From: Paenibacillus endoradicis
GTDB lineage: Bacteria > Bacillota > Bacilli > Paenibacillales > Paenibacillaceae
Length of the DNA: 64,000 nt
Direction: 5' to 3'
Assembly: GCF_024721975.1 (NCBI RefSeq)
Contig: NZ_JANQBB010000003.1
Span: 434,001-498,000 of the forward strand
Part shown: piece by piece, positions 1 to 8,612 of the stretch
Position numbering within the stretch: the first letter of the stretch is position 1
Layout: every line of letters starts with the position of its first letter
Program-made: the position numbers and the translations under genes
Notes under the pieces: model-generated
Databases searched by the model: none
What the model saw: the letters and a program-made list of their open reading frames with translations, nothing else
Told to the model about the DNA's origin: nothing

Positions 1-519
1 ATACCTGATCTTATTGATGTGGGAATTGATAGCTTTAAAATTGAAGGCAGAATGAAAAGCATTCATTATGTTGCTACAGTAGTTAATGCTTATCGTCAAG
101 CAATTGATGCTTATATGGCTGATCCAGAGCAGTATGAGGTTAAGCAAGAATGGATTGATGAAATTCATAAAGCGGCTAATCGCCCTCTTAATACAGGTTT
201 CTTCCTTGATGTTCCAGGAGCTGAGGATCATATTTATACTGCAGAAGATAAAGTGGCGCCTTATGACTTTGCTGGTGTAGTACATGAATATGATGCTGCT
301 ACTCAGTTCGCAATCATTGAACAACGTAACCATTTCAAAGTAGGTCAAGAAGTAGAATTTGTTGGTCCCAATGGTCGTTTTTTCAAGCAAACCGTAACGG
401 AAATTACTGATCTTGATGGAAACACACTAGATGTCGCTCGTCATCCGCTACAAAAAATTCGTATTCGTACGTTAAAACCAGTAGAGCCGATGGACATGAT
501 GCGTAAAAAGATACGCTAA
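1..519 (+). CDS. U32 family peptidase-like protein, C-terminal part (cut by window edge)
   Basis: Reading frame 1 is open from the first base to a TAA at 517-519, so the gene begins outside the window; the in-frame GTG at 19 is internal. The visible 172 residues start with IDVGIDSFKIEGRMKS, typical of the end of the U32 catalytic region, followed by a C-terminal beta-rich domain (about residues 80-165) ending KPVEPMDMMRKKIR. The family includes the bacterial tRNA U34 hydroxylation proteins (TrhP; YrrN/YrrO in Bacillus subtilis) and 'collagenase-like' peptidases. The C-terminal extension favours the tRNA-modifying subgroup, but this cannot be settled from a fragment. A terminator follows directly. 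Confidence 0.8.
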   Translation: MPDLIDVGIDSFKIEGRMKSIHYVATVVNAYRQAIDAYMADPEQYEVKQEWIDEIHKAANRPLNTGFFLDVPGAEDHIYTAEDKVAPYDFAGVVHEYDAATQFAIIEQRNHFKVGQEVEFVGPNGRFFKQTVTEITDLDGNTLDVARHPLQKIRIRTLKPVEPMDMMRKKIR

Positions 520-537
520 TAAAATAGAAAATATGAC

Positions 538-577
538 AAGACTCCCTTTATTTCGTATAAATGGAGTCTTTTTCATT
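538..577 (+). terminator. Intrinsic terminator after the U32 gene
   Basis: An 8-bp inverted repeat, AAGACTCC (538-545) with GGAGTCTT (563-570), is followed by TTTCATTTT. It closes the U32 transcription unit before the chemoreceptor promoter. Confidence 0.75.
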
Positions 578-584
578 TTAAAGA

Positions 585-613
585 TTGACAATCAAACGCA
601 GATAGAAAATAAT
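585..613 (+). promoter_or_regulatory. Predicted sigma-A promoter of the first chemoreceptor gene
   Basis: TTGACA at 585-590 matches the -35 consensus perfectly. AATAAT at 608-613 is a 5/6 match to the -10, with a 17-bp spacer. It lies about 90 bp upstream of the ATG at 701. Confidence 0.6.
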
Positions 614-658
614 AGGAACTAGTATACATAAAATTAATAGAAGCTAAATCGCTATTTG

Positions 659-672
659 TGAAAGCGCTTTTA
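659..672 (+). promoter_or_regulatory. cre-like palindrome (possible CcpA site)
   Basis: TGAAAGCGCTTTTA has the central palindrome AAAGCGCTTT and matches the catabolite-responsive element consensus TGWNANCGNTNWCA except at the penultimate base. It lies between the predicted promoter and the chemoreceptor start, a position where bound CcpA would block transcription. The function is inferred from sequence only. Confidence 0.4.
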
Positions 673-700
673 CAATGAGGTTGAAGGGCGGGGCAATCAG

Positions 701-2803
701 ATGAAGAATGATAAAAAAGTCGAACTCAAAAAAGATGTAGTGAAATCTAATGTTGTAGCCAAGTATAAAACGAATCCGCTTCAATCTGTTGGTATCAAGT
801 TGTTCCTTTACATTATGGGAGGGATTCTTGCCTGCGTTATTACGATGGGAACACTAGCGTATAATCAATCGAAAGGAATTATTGAAGGAAAGGCGTCTGA
901 GTCTAGTCAACAAATCGTTAATCAGCTTGGTGCTAACCTCGATAATATATTAAAGACTTACGAAGAAATAACATTACAATTGATGGTTGATAATGAATTT
1001 CATAAAAGTGTAGATGTTGTTGTAGCTAACGAAGATGAGTTTTCAAAATTCGAATCGATCAAAGCTTTAACGACAAAACTGCAAAGCTTTATATTTGGTA
1101 ATGCTAGTATTACAGGTATAGCTCTTATTCCCCTTGATAGTAATCTTAATATTATTACTGCTGGAAGTTCTCAACTTACTAAAGTAGAACGCTTAGCGAA
1201 GGAAGAATGGATTCAAGAAGCGATTGATGCAGCAGGCCGGGCGGTGTGGTTACCTTCAAGTCCAGAAGCGATAACGCATGCGGGAACGACACCTAGCTTT
1301 GGTATTGCTAGAGTAATTAAAAATCCAACTTCAAGTAAAGCGTATTATGTTTTACTATTGGATGTTTCGACAAAAGGCATACAAGAACAAATTGATAATG
1401 TGAATCTGGGTTCTGATAGTGGAATATCGATCGTTAATAGTAACAATGAATATATGACCAATGCAGATCCTAAACTTGTACAAAGCGTGGCTCCATTCCA
1501 AATAAATGTTGATGAAGAAGAGAAAAGTACTCGCGAAACTCTTAGTGGTATAGGAGAGGTATTATTAATTCATAAAAAATTAGGTTATTCAGATTGGTAC
1601 TTAACAGGACAAATTCCTGTAAATGAACTAGTCAAAGATACTGTAGTTATTCGTCAATTAACGGTTTCCGTAGCAATCGCAGCTGCAGTAATTGCAATCA
1701 TTATCTCCGCAATTGTTATGCTAACGATAAGCAGACCTCTTGTTCAGTTAAGAAATCTTATGAATGAAGGTGCGAAGGGAGATCTAACGGTTCGTTCCAA
1801 AAATAACAAACGTAAAGATGAAATAGGTCAATTAAGTAACAGTTTTGATTCTATGATGATACAAATAACTTCGTTAGCAACACAAACCAAAATTTCTGCA
1901 GACGCAGTAATGGTAACAGCAAAGACATTGACGAATGCATCGAACAAAACAGCAGTCTCTGCTAAAGAGATTGCTATCGCTACAGAAGAGATAGCCAACG
2001 GTTCAACAAGTCTGGCTGTAGAAGCAGAACGAGGTAATGATCTGACAGTAATGATTAACGATCAGATGAGGCAAGTGCTTAGTGCCAATCAAGAAATGGT
2101 ACAATCCGCATATGAAGTAGAAAGTGCGAGTGGCAAAGGTACTGCCTATATGGCAGAATTAATTGAAAAGACTGGAATGACCGAAGAAATGACTCGTGAA
2201 ATGGTCGAGAAGGTCGACTCCTTGAAAGATAGTACACGTTCAATTGTGCAAATATTAGATGTACTTAATGCAGTAACCAAACAAACGAATATACTATCAT
2301 TGAATGCAACGATTGAGGCGGCGAGAGCTGGTACAGCAGGCCGCGGATTTATGGTAGTAGCGAATGAAATTCGTGGACTTGCAGACCAATCTACGCAATC
2401 TATCGATGTAGTAGCACAAATTACTGATCGAATTCAGTCAGAAATCGTTGAGACAGTTGAAGTGTTGTCTAAAGCATATCCAATGTTCCAAGAACAGATT
2501 AATTCGGTGAAAGAAGCAAATAGTATTTTTGTAAGTGTTCAAGGTCAGATGAATCATCTTATAAGTCGACTAGAAGATGTAACGCAATCTGTTAATAAGC
2601 TTGAAGCATCACAAACTGTCTTGAATGAAGCGATGACAAATGTAAGCGCAGTGGCTCAGCAATCTTCAGCAACCTCAGAGGAAGTTGCAAGTCTAAGTAA
2701 TGAGCAATTGAGTATTAGTGATAATCTAGTAACATTATCAACTGAGCTTAATGAAGTTTCTACTAAATTAAAAGATTCATTAGCTCAATTTAAAGTTGAA
2801 TAA
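701..2803 (+). CDS. Methyl-accepting chemotaxis protein (Cache-type sensor, HAMP)
   Basis: A 700-residue transmembrane chemoreceptor. A short cytoplasmic N-terminus is followed by TM1 (about residues 31-54), a roughly 260-residue extracellular region of Cache type (SNNEYMT near its end), TM2 (about 320-345), HAMP (about 344-395, SRPLVQL through DEIGQLSNSF) and a long coiled-coil signalling domain. The hairpin tip (NATIEAARAGTAGRGFMVVA, about 533-552) is where receptors contact CheA/CheW. QQSSATSEEVASLS near the C-terminus resembles a methylation segment. The ATG at 701 follows a G-rich ribosome binding site. The next gene is a close paralogue. The ligand cannot be told from sequence. Confidence 0.93.
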   Translation: MKNDKKVELKKDVVKSNVVAKYKTNPLQSVGIKLFLYIMGGILACVITMGTLAYNQSKGIIEGKASESSQQIVNQLGANLDNILKTYEEITLQLMVDNEFHKSVDVVVANEDEFSKFESIKALTTKLQSFIFGNASITGIALIPLDSNLNIITAGSSQLTKVERLAKEEWIQEAIDAAGRAVWLPSSPEAITHAGTTPSFGIARVIKNPTSSKAYYVLLLDVSTKGIQEQIDNVNLGSDSGISIVNSNNEYMTNADPKLVQSVAPFQINVDEEEKSTRETLSGIGEVLLIHKKLGYSDWYLTGQIPVNELVKDTVVIRQLTVSVAIAAAVIAIIISAIVMLTISRPLVQLRNLMNEGAKGDLTVRSKNNKRKDEIGQLSNSFDSMMIQITSLATQTKISADAVMVTAKTLTNASNKTAVSAKEIAIATEEIANGSTSLAVEAERGNDLTVMINDQMRQVLSANQEMVQSAYEVESASGKGTAYMAELIEKTGMTEEMTREMVEKVDSLKDSTRSIVQILDVLNAVTKQTNILSLNATIEAARAGTAGRGFMVVANEIRGLADQSTQSIDVVAQITDRIQSEIVETVEVLSKAYPMFQEQINSVKEANSIFVSVQGQMNHLISRLEDVTQSVNKLEASQTVLNEAMTNVSAVAQQSSATSEEVASLSNEQLSISDNLVTLSTELNEVSTKLKDSLAQFKVE

Positions 2804-2813
2804 AGATAACGTG

Positions 2814-2866
2814 AAAACTGTAAAAGATAACGAATCACTTGTTATCTTTTACAGTTTTTTGTTGTT
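2814..2866 (+). terminator. Intrinsic terminator between the two chemoreceptor genes
   Basis: A perfect 18-bp inverted repeat (2814-2831 with 2841-2858) with a 9-nt loop, followed by a T-rich run. It implies that the two chemoreceptor genes are transcribed separately. Confidence 0.85.
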
Positions 2867-3051
2867 TTTAAAATATTAGTTCGATAATACTATATTTGTT
2901 GATAACTAGAATATTTATTGCTACTTTTTACCTGCTTTAGCAAAATTCAAATATATGTATAGAATTAGTAGATTCTAAATGGTAAAATAGTAGTTATGTA
3001 TTCTGAATTAATGATATTGCTTTATAAAAAAATAAGGTGGTGCTAGTCAGC

Positions 3052-5262
3052 ATGAAGAAGTTTCTTGAAAAAGACAGTACTGTTAATGGACAGGATTCTC
3101 AAGAAAAAACTAATTCTTTGAAAAAAAATCTAGAAATTTTAGGTAAGTCCGCTAAAAGTAAAATGCAAGAAATAAAGAGTAAAGAGAAAATCAGTATATT
3201 GAATAGTATTGGAATACAATTATTTGTAATTATTTTTATTAGTATAGTTCTATGTGTTGTAACAGTAGGAACAATTTCTTATCAAAAATCTAAAGGATTA
3301 ATTGAGAGCAATGTGTCCAATGCAAGTATTCAGACGATCAAGCAAGTTAGTAATAGTTTAGATACAGTATTTAAGAGTTATATTGATACTTCGTTCCAGA
3401 TTATGTTCGATAGTGTATTTGTTGAGAACATGAATACATTACAAACAACAGATAATACATATGAGAAAATTAAAACGACTAAATTAATTACGGATAAATT
3501 ATCTACATACATGGTAACGAATAAAGTAATAACTAACATTACAATTATTCCAGCAAGTGATATTATAGAGCCTATTGCTACTGGACAAACTGTAGATTCT
3601 GATAGCACCAAGAAAGATGCACAAACGTATCGTAATACGGAATGGTATAAGGAAAGTGTAATTAAAAATGGTATGGAACATTGGATTGAGCCACAAGCAG
3701 AAGGTATAAGTCAGTCGCCAGCTTATAAATCCGTTGGACTTTCTCGTATGGTTCGAAATATGAACAATCCTGACTTATCATTTATATTAGTTTTGGAATT
3801 CGACATTAATAGTTTCTTTGAAGCTGCAACGAAGGTAGATTTGGGTGATGGCAGTGAGATTGTTATTGTAAACAGTAACAATGAATATGTTATGGCACCA
3901 GATGATACTAAGTATGGTCAAACGCCTAATATTGCAATTCCAAAAGCTGAAGCCGATGCTGAGGCTGAAGAAGTAACATCAGGTAGTTTGAAACTTACTG
4001 GAGCTAATAATCAACAATATTTAGCGATTTTTGAGAGCTTACTAAGTAATGAAAATTGGAAAGTGGTTGCATCAATACCAACCGATAATCTTATTGAGCA
4101 AGCTGCACCAATACGTAATTTGACAATTATTACTTCAATTATTGCTGCATTACTTGCAATAGGAATCGGTATTATTGTTATTCTATTTATTGGAAGACCG
4201 TTGAACTATGTAACAGAATTGATGCAAAAAGGTGCACAAGGAGATCTAACAGTACGATCAACTCTTAAGAGGCGTAACGATGAGATAGGATTACTATCCA
4301 ATAACTTTAATGAGATGATGGAGCAAATCGCAATTCTAGCTACACAAACAACGGTATCTGCTGCAGCCGTATTAAAGACAGCTGCGGAATTAACAGATGC
4401 TTCTGAAAAAACTTCAATAGCAGCGAAAGAAATTGCAATTGCTACTGACGAGATAGCCGGAGGCGCTTCAAGTCTTGCTATGGAAGCAGAAAAAGGTACA
4501 GATCATACGAATACGCTTAATGATCAAATGAAGCAAGTGAATGAATATAATGTACAAATGTCGATTTCCGCAAATGAAGTTGAACATGCAAGTCTTCAAG
4601 GTATTACTTATATGGGCGTGTTAATTGATAAAACAGGTACTACGGAACAAATGACACGTGCAATGGTTGATAAAGTTAATGCATTAAAAGTAAGTACTTC
4701 ATCGATTGTGAAAATTCTTGATGTATTGAATAATGTAACGAAGCAAACAAACATTTTGTCATTAAACGCAACGATTGAAGCTGCTCGCGCAGGTGCTGCT
4801 GGTAAAGGCTTTATGGTAGTGGCAGATGAAATTAGACAGCTTGCCGATCAATCCAAAAATTCAATTGAGGTTGTAGCGCAAATAACGCGTACAATTACTA
4901 GTGAAATTGAAGAAACGGTTACAGTATTATTAGAAGCATATCCATTGTTCCAAGAGCAAATTGGTTCTGTTAAAGAGGCTAATCAATTATTCTTAACCGT
5001 TCAAGCTCAGATGGAAACATTTAAGCAAAGTATGAAACAAGTAACGGATGCCTTTGTTGAATTAAACAAATCACAAGAGATTTTAAGTGATTCTATGAAT
5101 AATGTTAGTGCAGTAGCGCAACAATCTTCTGCAACTTCTGAGGAAGTAGCTTCTCTAAGTACAGAACAATTAAGTATTAGTCAAAATCTAGTTGATTTGT
5201 CAGGTAAACTTCAGACGGTTTCTACTGGATTGAAGGATTCCCTTTCCAAGTTCAAAATTTAA
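3052..5262 (+). CDS. Methyl-accepting chemotaxis protein, paralogue of the preceding gene
   Basis: A 736-residue receptor with the same architecture as the gene before it. It has a lysine-rich cytoplasmic N-terminus of about 50 residues, TM1 (about 51-77), an extracellular Cache-like domain, TM2 (about 353-380), HAMP (GRPLNYVTELMQKGAQGDLT) and a signalling coiled coil with the tip NATIEAARAGAAGKGFMVVA. I chose the ATG at 3052, preceded by AAGGTGG at 3034-3040; the frame also offers a GTG at 3037, which lies inside that ribosome binding site. The two proteins are near-identical around the tip but diverge in the sensor domains, as expected for duplicated receptors with different ligands. Confidence 0.92.
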   Translation: MKKFLEKDSTVNGQDSQEKTNSLKKNLEILGKSAKSKMQEIKSKEKISILNSIGIQLFVIIFISIVLCVVTVGTISYQKSKGLIESNVSNASIQTIKQVSNSLDTVFKSYIDTSFQIMFDSVFVENMNTLQTTDNTYEKIKTTKLITDKLSTYMVTNKVITNITIIPASDIIEPIATGQTVDSDSTKKDAQTYRNTEWYKESVIKNGMEHWIEPQAEGISQSPAYKSVGLSRMVRNMNNPDLSFILVLEFDINSFFEAATKVDLGDGSEIVIVNSNNEYVMAPDDTKYGQTPNIAIPKAEADAEAEEVTSGSLKLTGANNQQYLAIFESLLSNENWKVVASIPTDNLIEQAAPIRNLTIITSIIAALLAIGIGIIVILFIGRPLNYVTELMQKGAQGDLTVRSTLKRRNDEIGLLSNNFNEMMEQIAILATQTTVSAAAVLKTAAELTDASEKTSIAAKEIAIATDEIAGGASSLAMEAEKGTDHTNTLNDQMKQVNEYNVQMSISANEVEHASLQGITYMGVLIDKTGTTEQMTRAMVDKVNALKVSTSSIVKILDVLNNVTKQTNILSLNATIEAARAGAAGKGFMVVADEIRQLADQSKNSIEVVAQITRTITSEIEETVTVLLEAYPLFQEQIGSVKEANQLFLTVQAQMETFKQSMKQVTDAFVELNKSQEILSDSMNNVSAVAQQSSATSEEVASLSTEQLSISQNLVDLSGKLQTVSTGLKDSLSKFKI

Positions 5263-5270
5263 TCAATTTG

Positions 5271-5314
5271 AAGAGCTATCGATGTGTTAATTCACACCGA
5301 TAGCTCTTTTTGTG
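5271..5314 (+). terminator. Intrinsic terminator after the second chemoreceptor gene
   Basis: AAGAGCTATCGATGTG (5271-5286) pairs with CACACCGATAGCTCTT (5293-5308) with one mismatch and is followed by TTTTTG. Confidence 0.85.
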
Positions 5315-5398
5315 CTTCATATTAAGTAATGTTTTCGTTTAATCTACTTAGAAAGTAGTCATACTAAAGATATTATGATGATAATGGAGTAGATAACA

Positions 5399-7204
5399 AT
5401 GCAGCGAAGAGTAATCTGGATAGCGATCGTATTTACTAGCGTTATGTTTGTTTATACATGTCGACTTATCTACTTACAAATAAGTCCAACGACTACTATG
5501 TTTCAACAGCATGGAAGTAAATATAAATATTATGATTGGCGCCAAGGGGCGGTTAATCAACGGATGAAGAAATTGATGGTTGATGATGGCAGAGGTCATT
5601 TTGTTGATGAACATGGATTATCAATTACAAGTCAAAAATACGATACGGTTGCATTTTTCCCAGTCCACGCATGGAAGGAAATAGATGCTACACGATTTGA
5701 TCAACTTGCTACTATTTTAGATAAATCTTCAGATCAGTTACAAGAGTTTGTAAGTGTTTTAGAAAGTGCCTCTTTCTTAGAAGATAAGTCAAGAGAACCG
5801 ATCAGACTAACTGAGCAACAAGTGCATGACATACAAGCGTTGCATTTATATGGCCTAGAAGTCGTCACATATCGTGATCGTTATCCAGAGCAATATGAAC
5901 AGAAGCATTTTATTGGGGCTGTTGCTGAATATCCGGAGTGGGCTGATAAGGTGTACAGCTCTGAGATAAAAAATTTAACTAATTGGAGTAGGGACAGTAA
6001 AGTTGGAATATTAGGTCTAGAATATTCTCTTGATCGATACCTACATGGACTAGGGCCGTCCTACATATCATACACATTAGATGGAAGGTATGATCTATTA
6101 TCTGGTATTGGCATGAGGAGAATGGAGTCGAGTAATCCTTACTATCCGCTTACCATTGTAACGACAATTGATCTTGATCTTCAAAATAAGATAGAACGAT
6201 ACTTGGACGAGAAACATGTTACTGAAGGGGCCATAGTATTGCTCGATGTTACTAATGGTGATGTAAAAGCAATGGTATCCAGGCCACAATTATTACCTGG
6301 GCAATTAAGCATGGGTAATGATAGTGTTCTTAAAAATCACGCTCTAACCGCATATTCACCAGGATCCATATATAAAATTGTAACGGCAGCAGCAGCATTA
6401 GAGTATGGGGTTGTAGACGAAGATGAACATTTTTATTGTAATGGTGAATACGGCAGATATGGGCTATCGTGCTGGAAAAAAGGCGGACATGGTGACCAGA
6501 CATTGGAAGAAGCATTCGCTAACTCGTGCAATGTTGTGTTTGCAACATTATCCGAACGTCTTTCAGCAAATCAATTATATGAAACAGCAAATGCACTGGG
6601 TGTAGTTCAAAAAGTAGGATGGCATCAAGATAAAGCGAAAGCACCAATTACGTCTCCTATTCGATTATTAGCAGAGGAAGAGAATGGTCTTGTGTTTCAT
6701 GATCTGAATACGAAAGATGGTGGAATCATTGCACAATCAAGTATAGGTCAGCGTGATGTTCATCTAACGCCTTTACAAGCAGCCAATATGGTTGTAACTT
6801 TACTTAATCATGGGAGACAATACGAGAATAGAATTGTCTCACAAATAAATTATGCTGATGGTCAAGTATTAGCGCAGCTGCCAGTTCATCTAGGACATGA
6901 GAATAAATATAATATACATCCAGCTACGGCAGAAAAGATATTAAGATATATGCAATTAGTTGTTCAACAAGGAACAGGGCAGTCAATTAATCAAGGGCAA
7001 TGGCATATAGCTGGTAAGTCTGGTACAGCACAATTAAGTGGCAAGCAATCAGGGCACAATGATCAATGGTTTGTCGGTTATGGTCCGACTGAGCAGCCCC
7101 AATATGCTCTATCCGTACTCGTACAAGATCAATCAAGTGGTACGAGAAATCAAGCTACACAAATATTCCGTGGAATTATGGATATTGTTGCAGCCCATGA
7201 ATAG
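5399..7204 (+). CDS. Class B penicillin-binding protein (D,D-transpeptidase)
   Basis: A 601-residue membrane-anchored peptidoglycan transpeptidase. One N-terminal signal anchor (about residues 5-27) is followed by a dimerisation-type region and then the penicillin-binding domain. All three active-site motifs are present: S-x-x-K as SPGSIYK (Ser323), S-x-N as SCN (376-378) and K-S/T-G as KSGTAQL (540-542). No glycosyltransferase domain is seen, so it acts on glycan strands made by another enzyme, as FtsI/SpoVD/PbpA relatives do. The gene is flanked by terminators and looks monocistronic. GGAG precedes the ATG. Which class B subtype it is cannot be fixed by motifs alone. Confidence 0.9.
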   Translation: MQRRVIWIAIVFTSVMFVYTCRLIYLQISPTTTMFQQHGSKYKYYDWRQGAVNQRMKKLMVDDGRGHFVDEHGLSITSQKYDTVAFFPVHAWKEIDATRFDQLATILDKSSDQLQEFVSVLESASFLEDKSREPIRLTEQQVHDIQALHLYGLEVVTYRDRYPEQYEQKHFIGAVAEYPEWADKVYSSEIKNLTNWSRDSKVGILGLEYSLDRYLHGLGPSYISYTLDGRYDLLSGIGMRRMESSNPYYPLTIVTTIDLDLQNKIERYLDEKHVTEGAIVLLDVTNGDVKAMVSRPQLLPGQLSMGNDSVLKNHALTAYSPGSIYKIVTAAAALEYGVVDEDEHFYCNGEYGRYGLSCWKKGGHGDQTLEEAFANSCNVVFATLSERLSANQLYETANALGVVQKVGWHQDKAKAPITSPIRLLAEEENGLVFHDLNTKDGGIIAQSSIGQRDVHLTPLQAANMVVTLLNHGRQYENRIVSQINYADGQVLAQLPVHLGHENKYNIHPATAEKILRYMQLVVQQGTGQSINQGQWHIAGKSGTAQLSGKQSGHNDQWFVGYGPTEQPQYALSVLVQDQSSGTRNQATQIFRGIMDIVAAHE

Positions 7205-7238
7205 TAGCGATAGAGCATAACTATAAGAACAGTTAAAG

Positions 7239-7292
7239 AAGAGGCAGTATCAAGGTCGCTATTGGTGACTTTTGATACTGCCTCTTTATTTG
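7239..7292 (+). terminator. Convergent (bidirectional) terminator
   Basis: A 15-bp inverted repeat, AAGAGGCAGTATCAA (7239-7253) with TTGATACTGCCTCTT (7272-7286), has T-rich DNA on the right and A-rich DNA on the left. It sits between two genes that converge here, so it may stop both. Confidence 0.8.
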
Positions 7293-7308
7293 TTCAATTG
7301 CCACATTA

Positions 7309-8433
7309 TTATTCGTCCACTTTTTCAATACTTGTTTCTAACTTATCATATTCACCAATTGGTTTCCTAATCCATTGTTCAAAGTAGCCTTGGTCTAGTA
7401 ATGCTTTGATGAGTATAAGTAGAATTGGTGATAGAATTAATCCAGCTACACCGAATAATGATAAGGAAATCATCATAAATGCTAACATTGTATATGCTGA
7501 TACGCCTAAGGAATCACCAGTGATTTTTGGTTCAAGCATTTGTCTAGCTAGAACTACGACAAGCCATAGTACTGTAATCCAAATGGCTATTTCATAATCA
7601 CCAATTACAAACAAATAAGTAATCCATGGGATGAAAATTGTACTTACGCCAAGTAAAGGTAATACGTCAAATATAGCTGCAACTAATGAAATAACTAAAG
7701 CATGATTAACCCCTAGTAATAATAAAGATATAAGTATAACTACAAAGGTAATACTTATTAATTTACTTTGTGCTTTAATGTAGATCCAAATACCTTTCAA
7801 TACATTATCTCTCAAAAAGAAAAAGGCAGTTTTAAATGTATTAGGCGTTTTATTAGTAGCTAATTTTTTCCAATCTACAATTTCAATACTTAAGAAGTAA
7901 GCTAAGATTAGACCAATTGCAGCATTTACAACGAATGAAGTAAATGAAGTTATCGAGCCGATAACAAAAGTTAAACCATTTATTAACCAACCTTGTATAG
8001 TTGTAGAAGCCTGAGCCAATATATCTGTTAGTTTGTCTGTTAAGCTGATGTCGATAGGTAATTGATTCATCTGCTCTTGGAAATAGTGTAGCCATTTGTT
8101 AAGCTCTGCGGAGAACTGTTCCTGATATTGAGGGAGTAAGTTAACTAATTCAATCCCTTGAATGGTTGCAATAATAATAAGTGCTCCAATTAATCCAAGA
8201 ACAATAAGAACGAATAGGACAGCTGAAATGGCAGAGGCTAAGCTTTTTTTCAATCCCCATTTATTAAGACGTCTTGCGAGAGGCTCAATACACATGAAAA
8301 TAACAAAGGAGTAGAAAATTGGTTTTGCAATATTGTACACAATACTAAATAGCCACATAATAAGAAGGACTGTAACAACGATAAGCGCAATATCAAAAGC
8401 CGTTCTCCAATATTTTTTGTAGAAAGATAACAA
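7309..8433 (-). CDS. AI-2E family / YtvI-like integral membrane protein
   Basis: A 374-residue protein with about seven or eight hydrophobic segments and the long amphipathic stretch (about residues 65-140) typical of the AI-2E transporter family (PF01594). In Bacillales this family includes the sporulation membrane protein YtvI and putative exporters. The conserved C-terminal region (LEPKITGDSLGVSAYTMLAF, then a GVAGLILSPIL segment) is present. The start is a TTG at 8433 preceded on the minus strand by AAAGGATG at a good distance. It diverges from the deacetylase gene. The family name does not prove autoinducer transport; the substrate is unknown. Confidence 0.85.
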   Translation of the reverse strand: MLSFYKKYWRTAFDIALIVVTVLLIMWLFSIVYNIAKPIFYSFVIFMCIEPLARRLNKWGLKKSLASAISAVLFVLIVLGLIGALIIIATIQGIELVNLLPQYQEQFSAELNKWLHYFQEQMNQLPIDISLTDKLTDILAQASTTIQGWLINGLTFVIGSITSFTSFVVNAAIGLILAYFLSIEIVDWKKLATNKTPNTFKTAFFFLRDNVLKGIWIYIKAQSKLISITFVVILISLLLLGVNHALVISLVAAIFDVLPLLGVSTIFIPWITYLFVIGDYEIAIWITVLWLVVVLARQMLEPKITGDSLGVSAYTMLAFMMISLSLFGVAGLILSPILLILIKALLDQGYFEQWIRKPIGEYDKLETSIEKVDE

Positions 8434-8504
8434 GTCGCAATCATCCTTTCAAAACGTAGTATAGTTAGTAATATATCTATGCTTTACAAATATTCTTACT
8501 GATC

Positions 8505-8534
8505 TTGCTAGTGAGAATTCCATGCAATTATGAT
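8505..8534 (+). promoter_or_regulatory. Possible promoter of the polysaccharide deacetylase gene
   Basis: TTGCTA (8505-8510) and TATGAT (8529-8534) are separated by 18 bp, about 80 bp upstream of the chosen ATG. This is a moderate match only. Confidence 0.35.
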
Positions 8535-8612
8535 ACAATAAAAGTTAGTGCACTTCGTTCTTATTATGTATTATATATTGACTATATCATTATTATAGTG
8601 AGGAAGACAATC

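Noticed and set aside
2814..2858. 18-bp inverted repeat as an insertion-sequence end
   Set aside because: It has a 9-nt loop and a T-rich tail directly after a stop codon, which is an intrinsic terminator; no transposase or matching second end is present.
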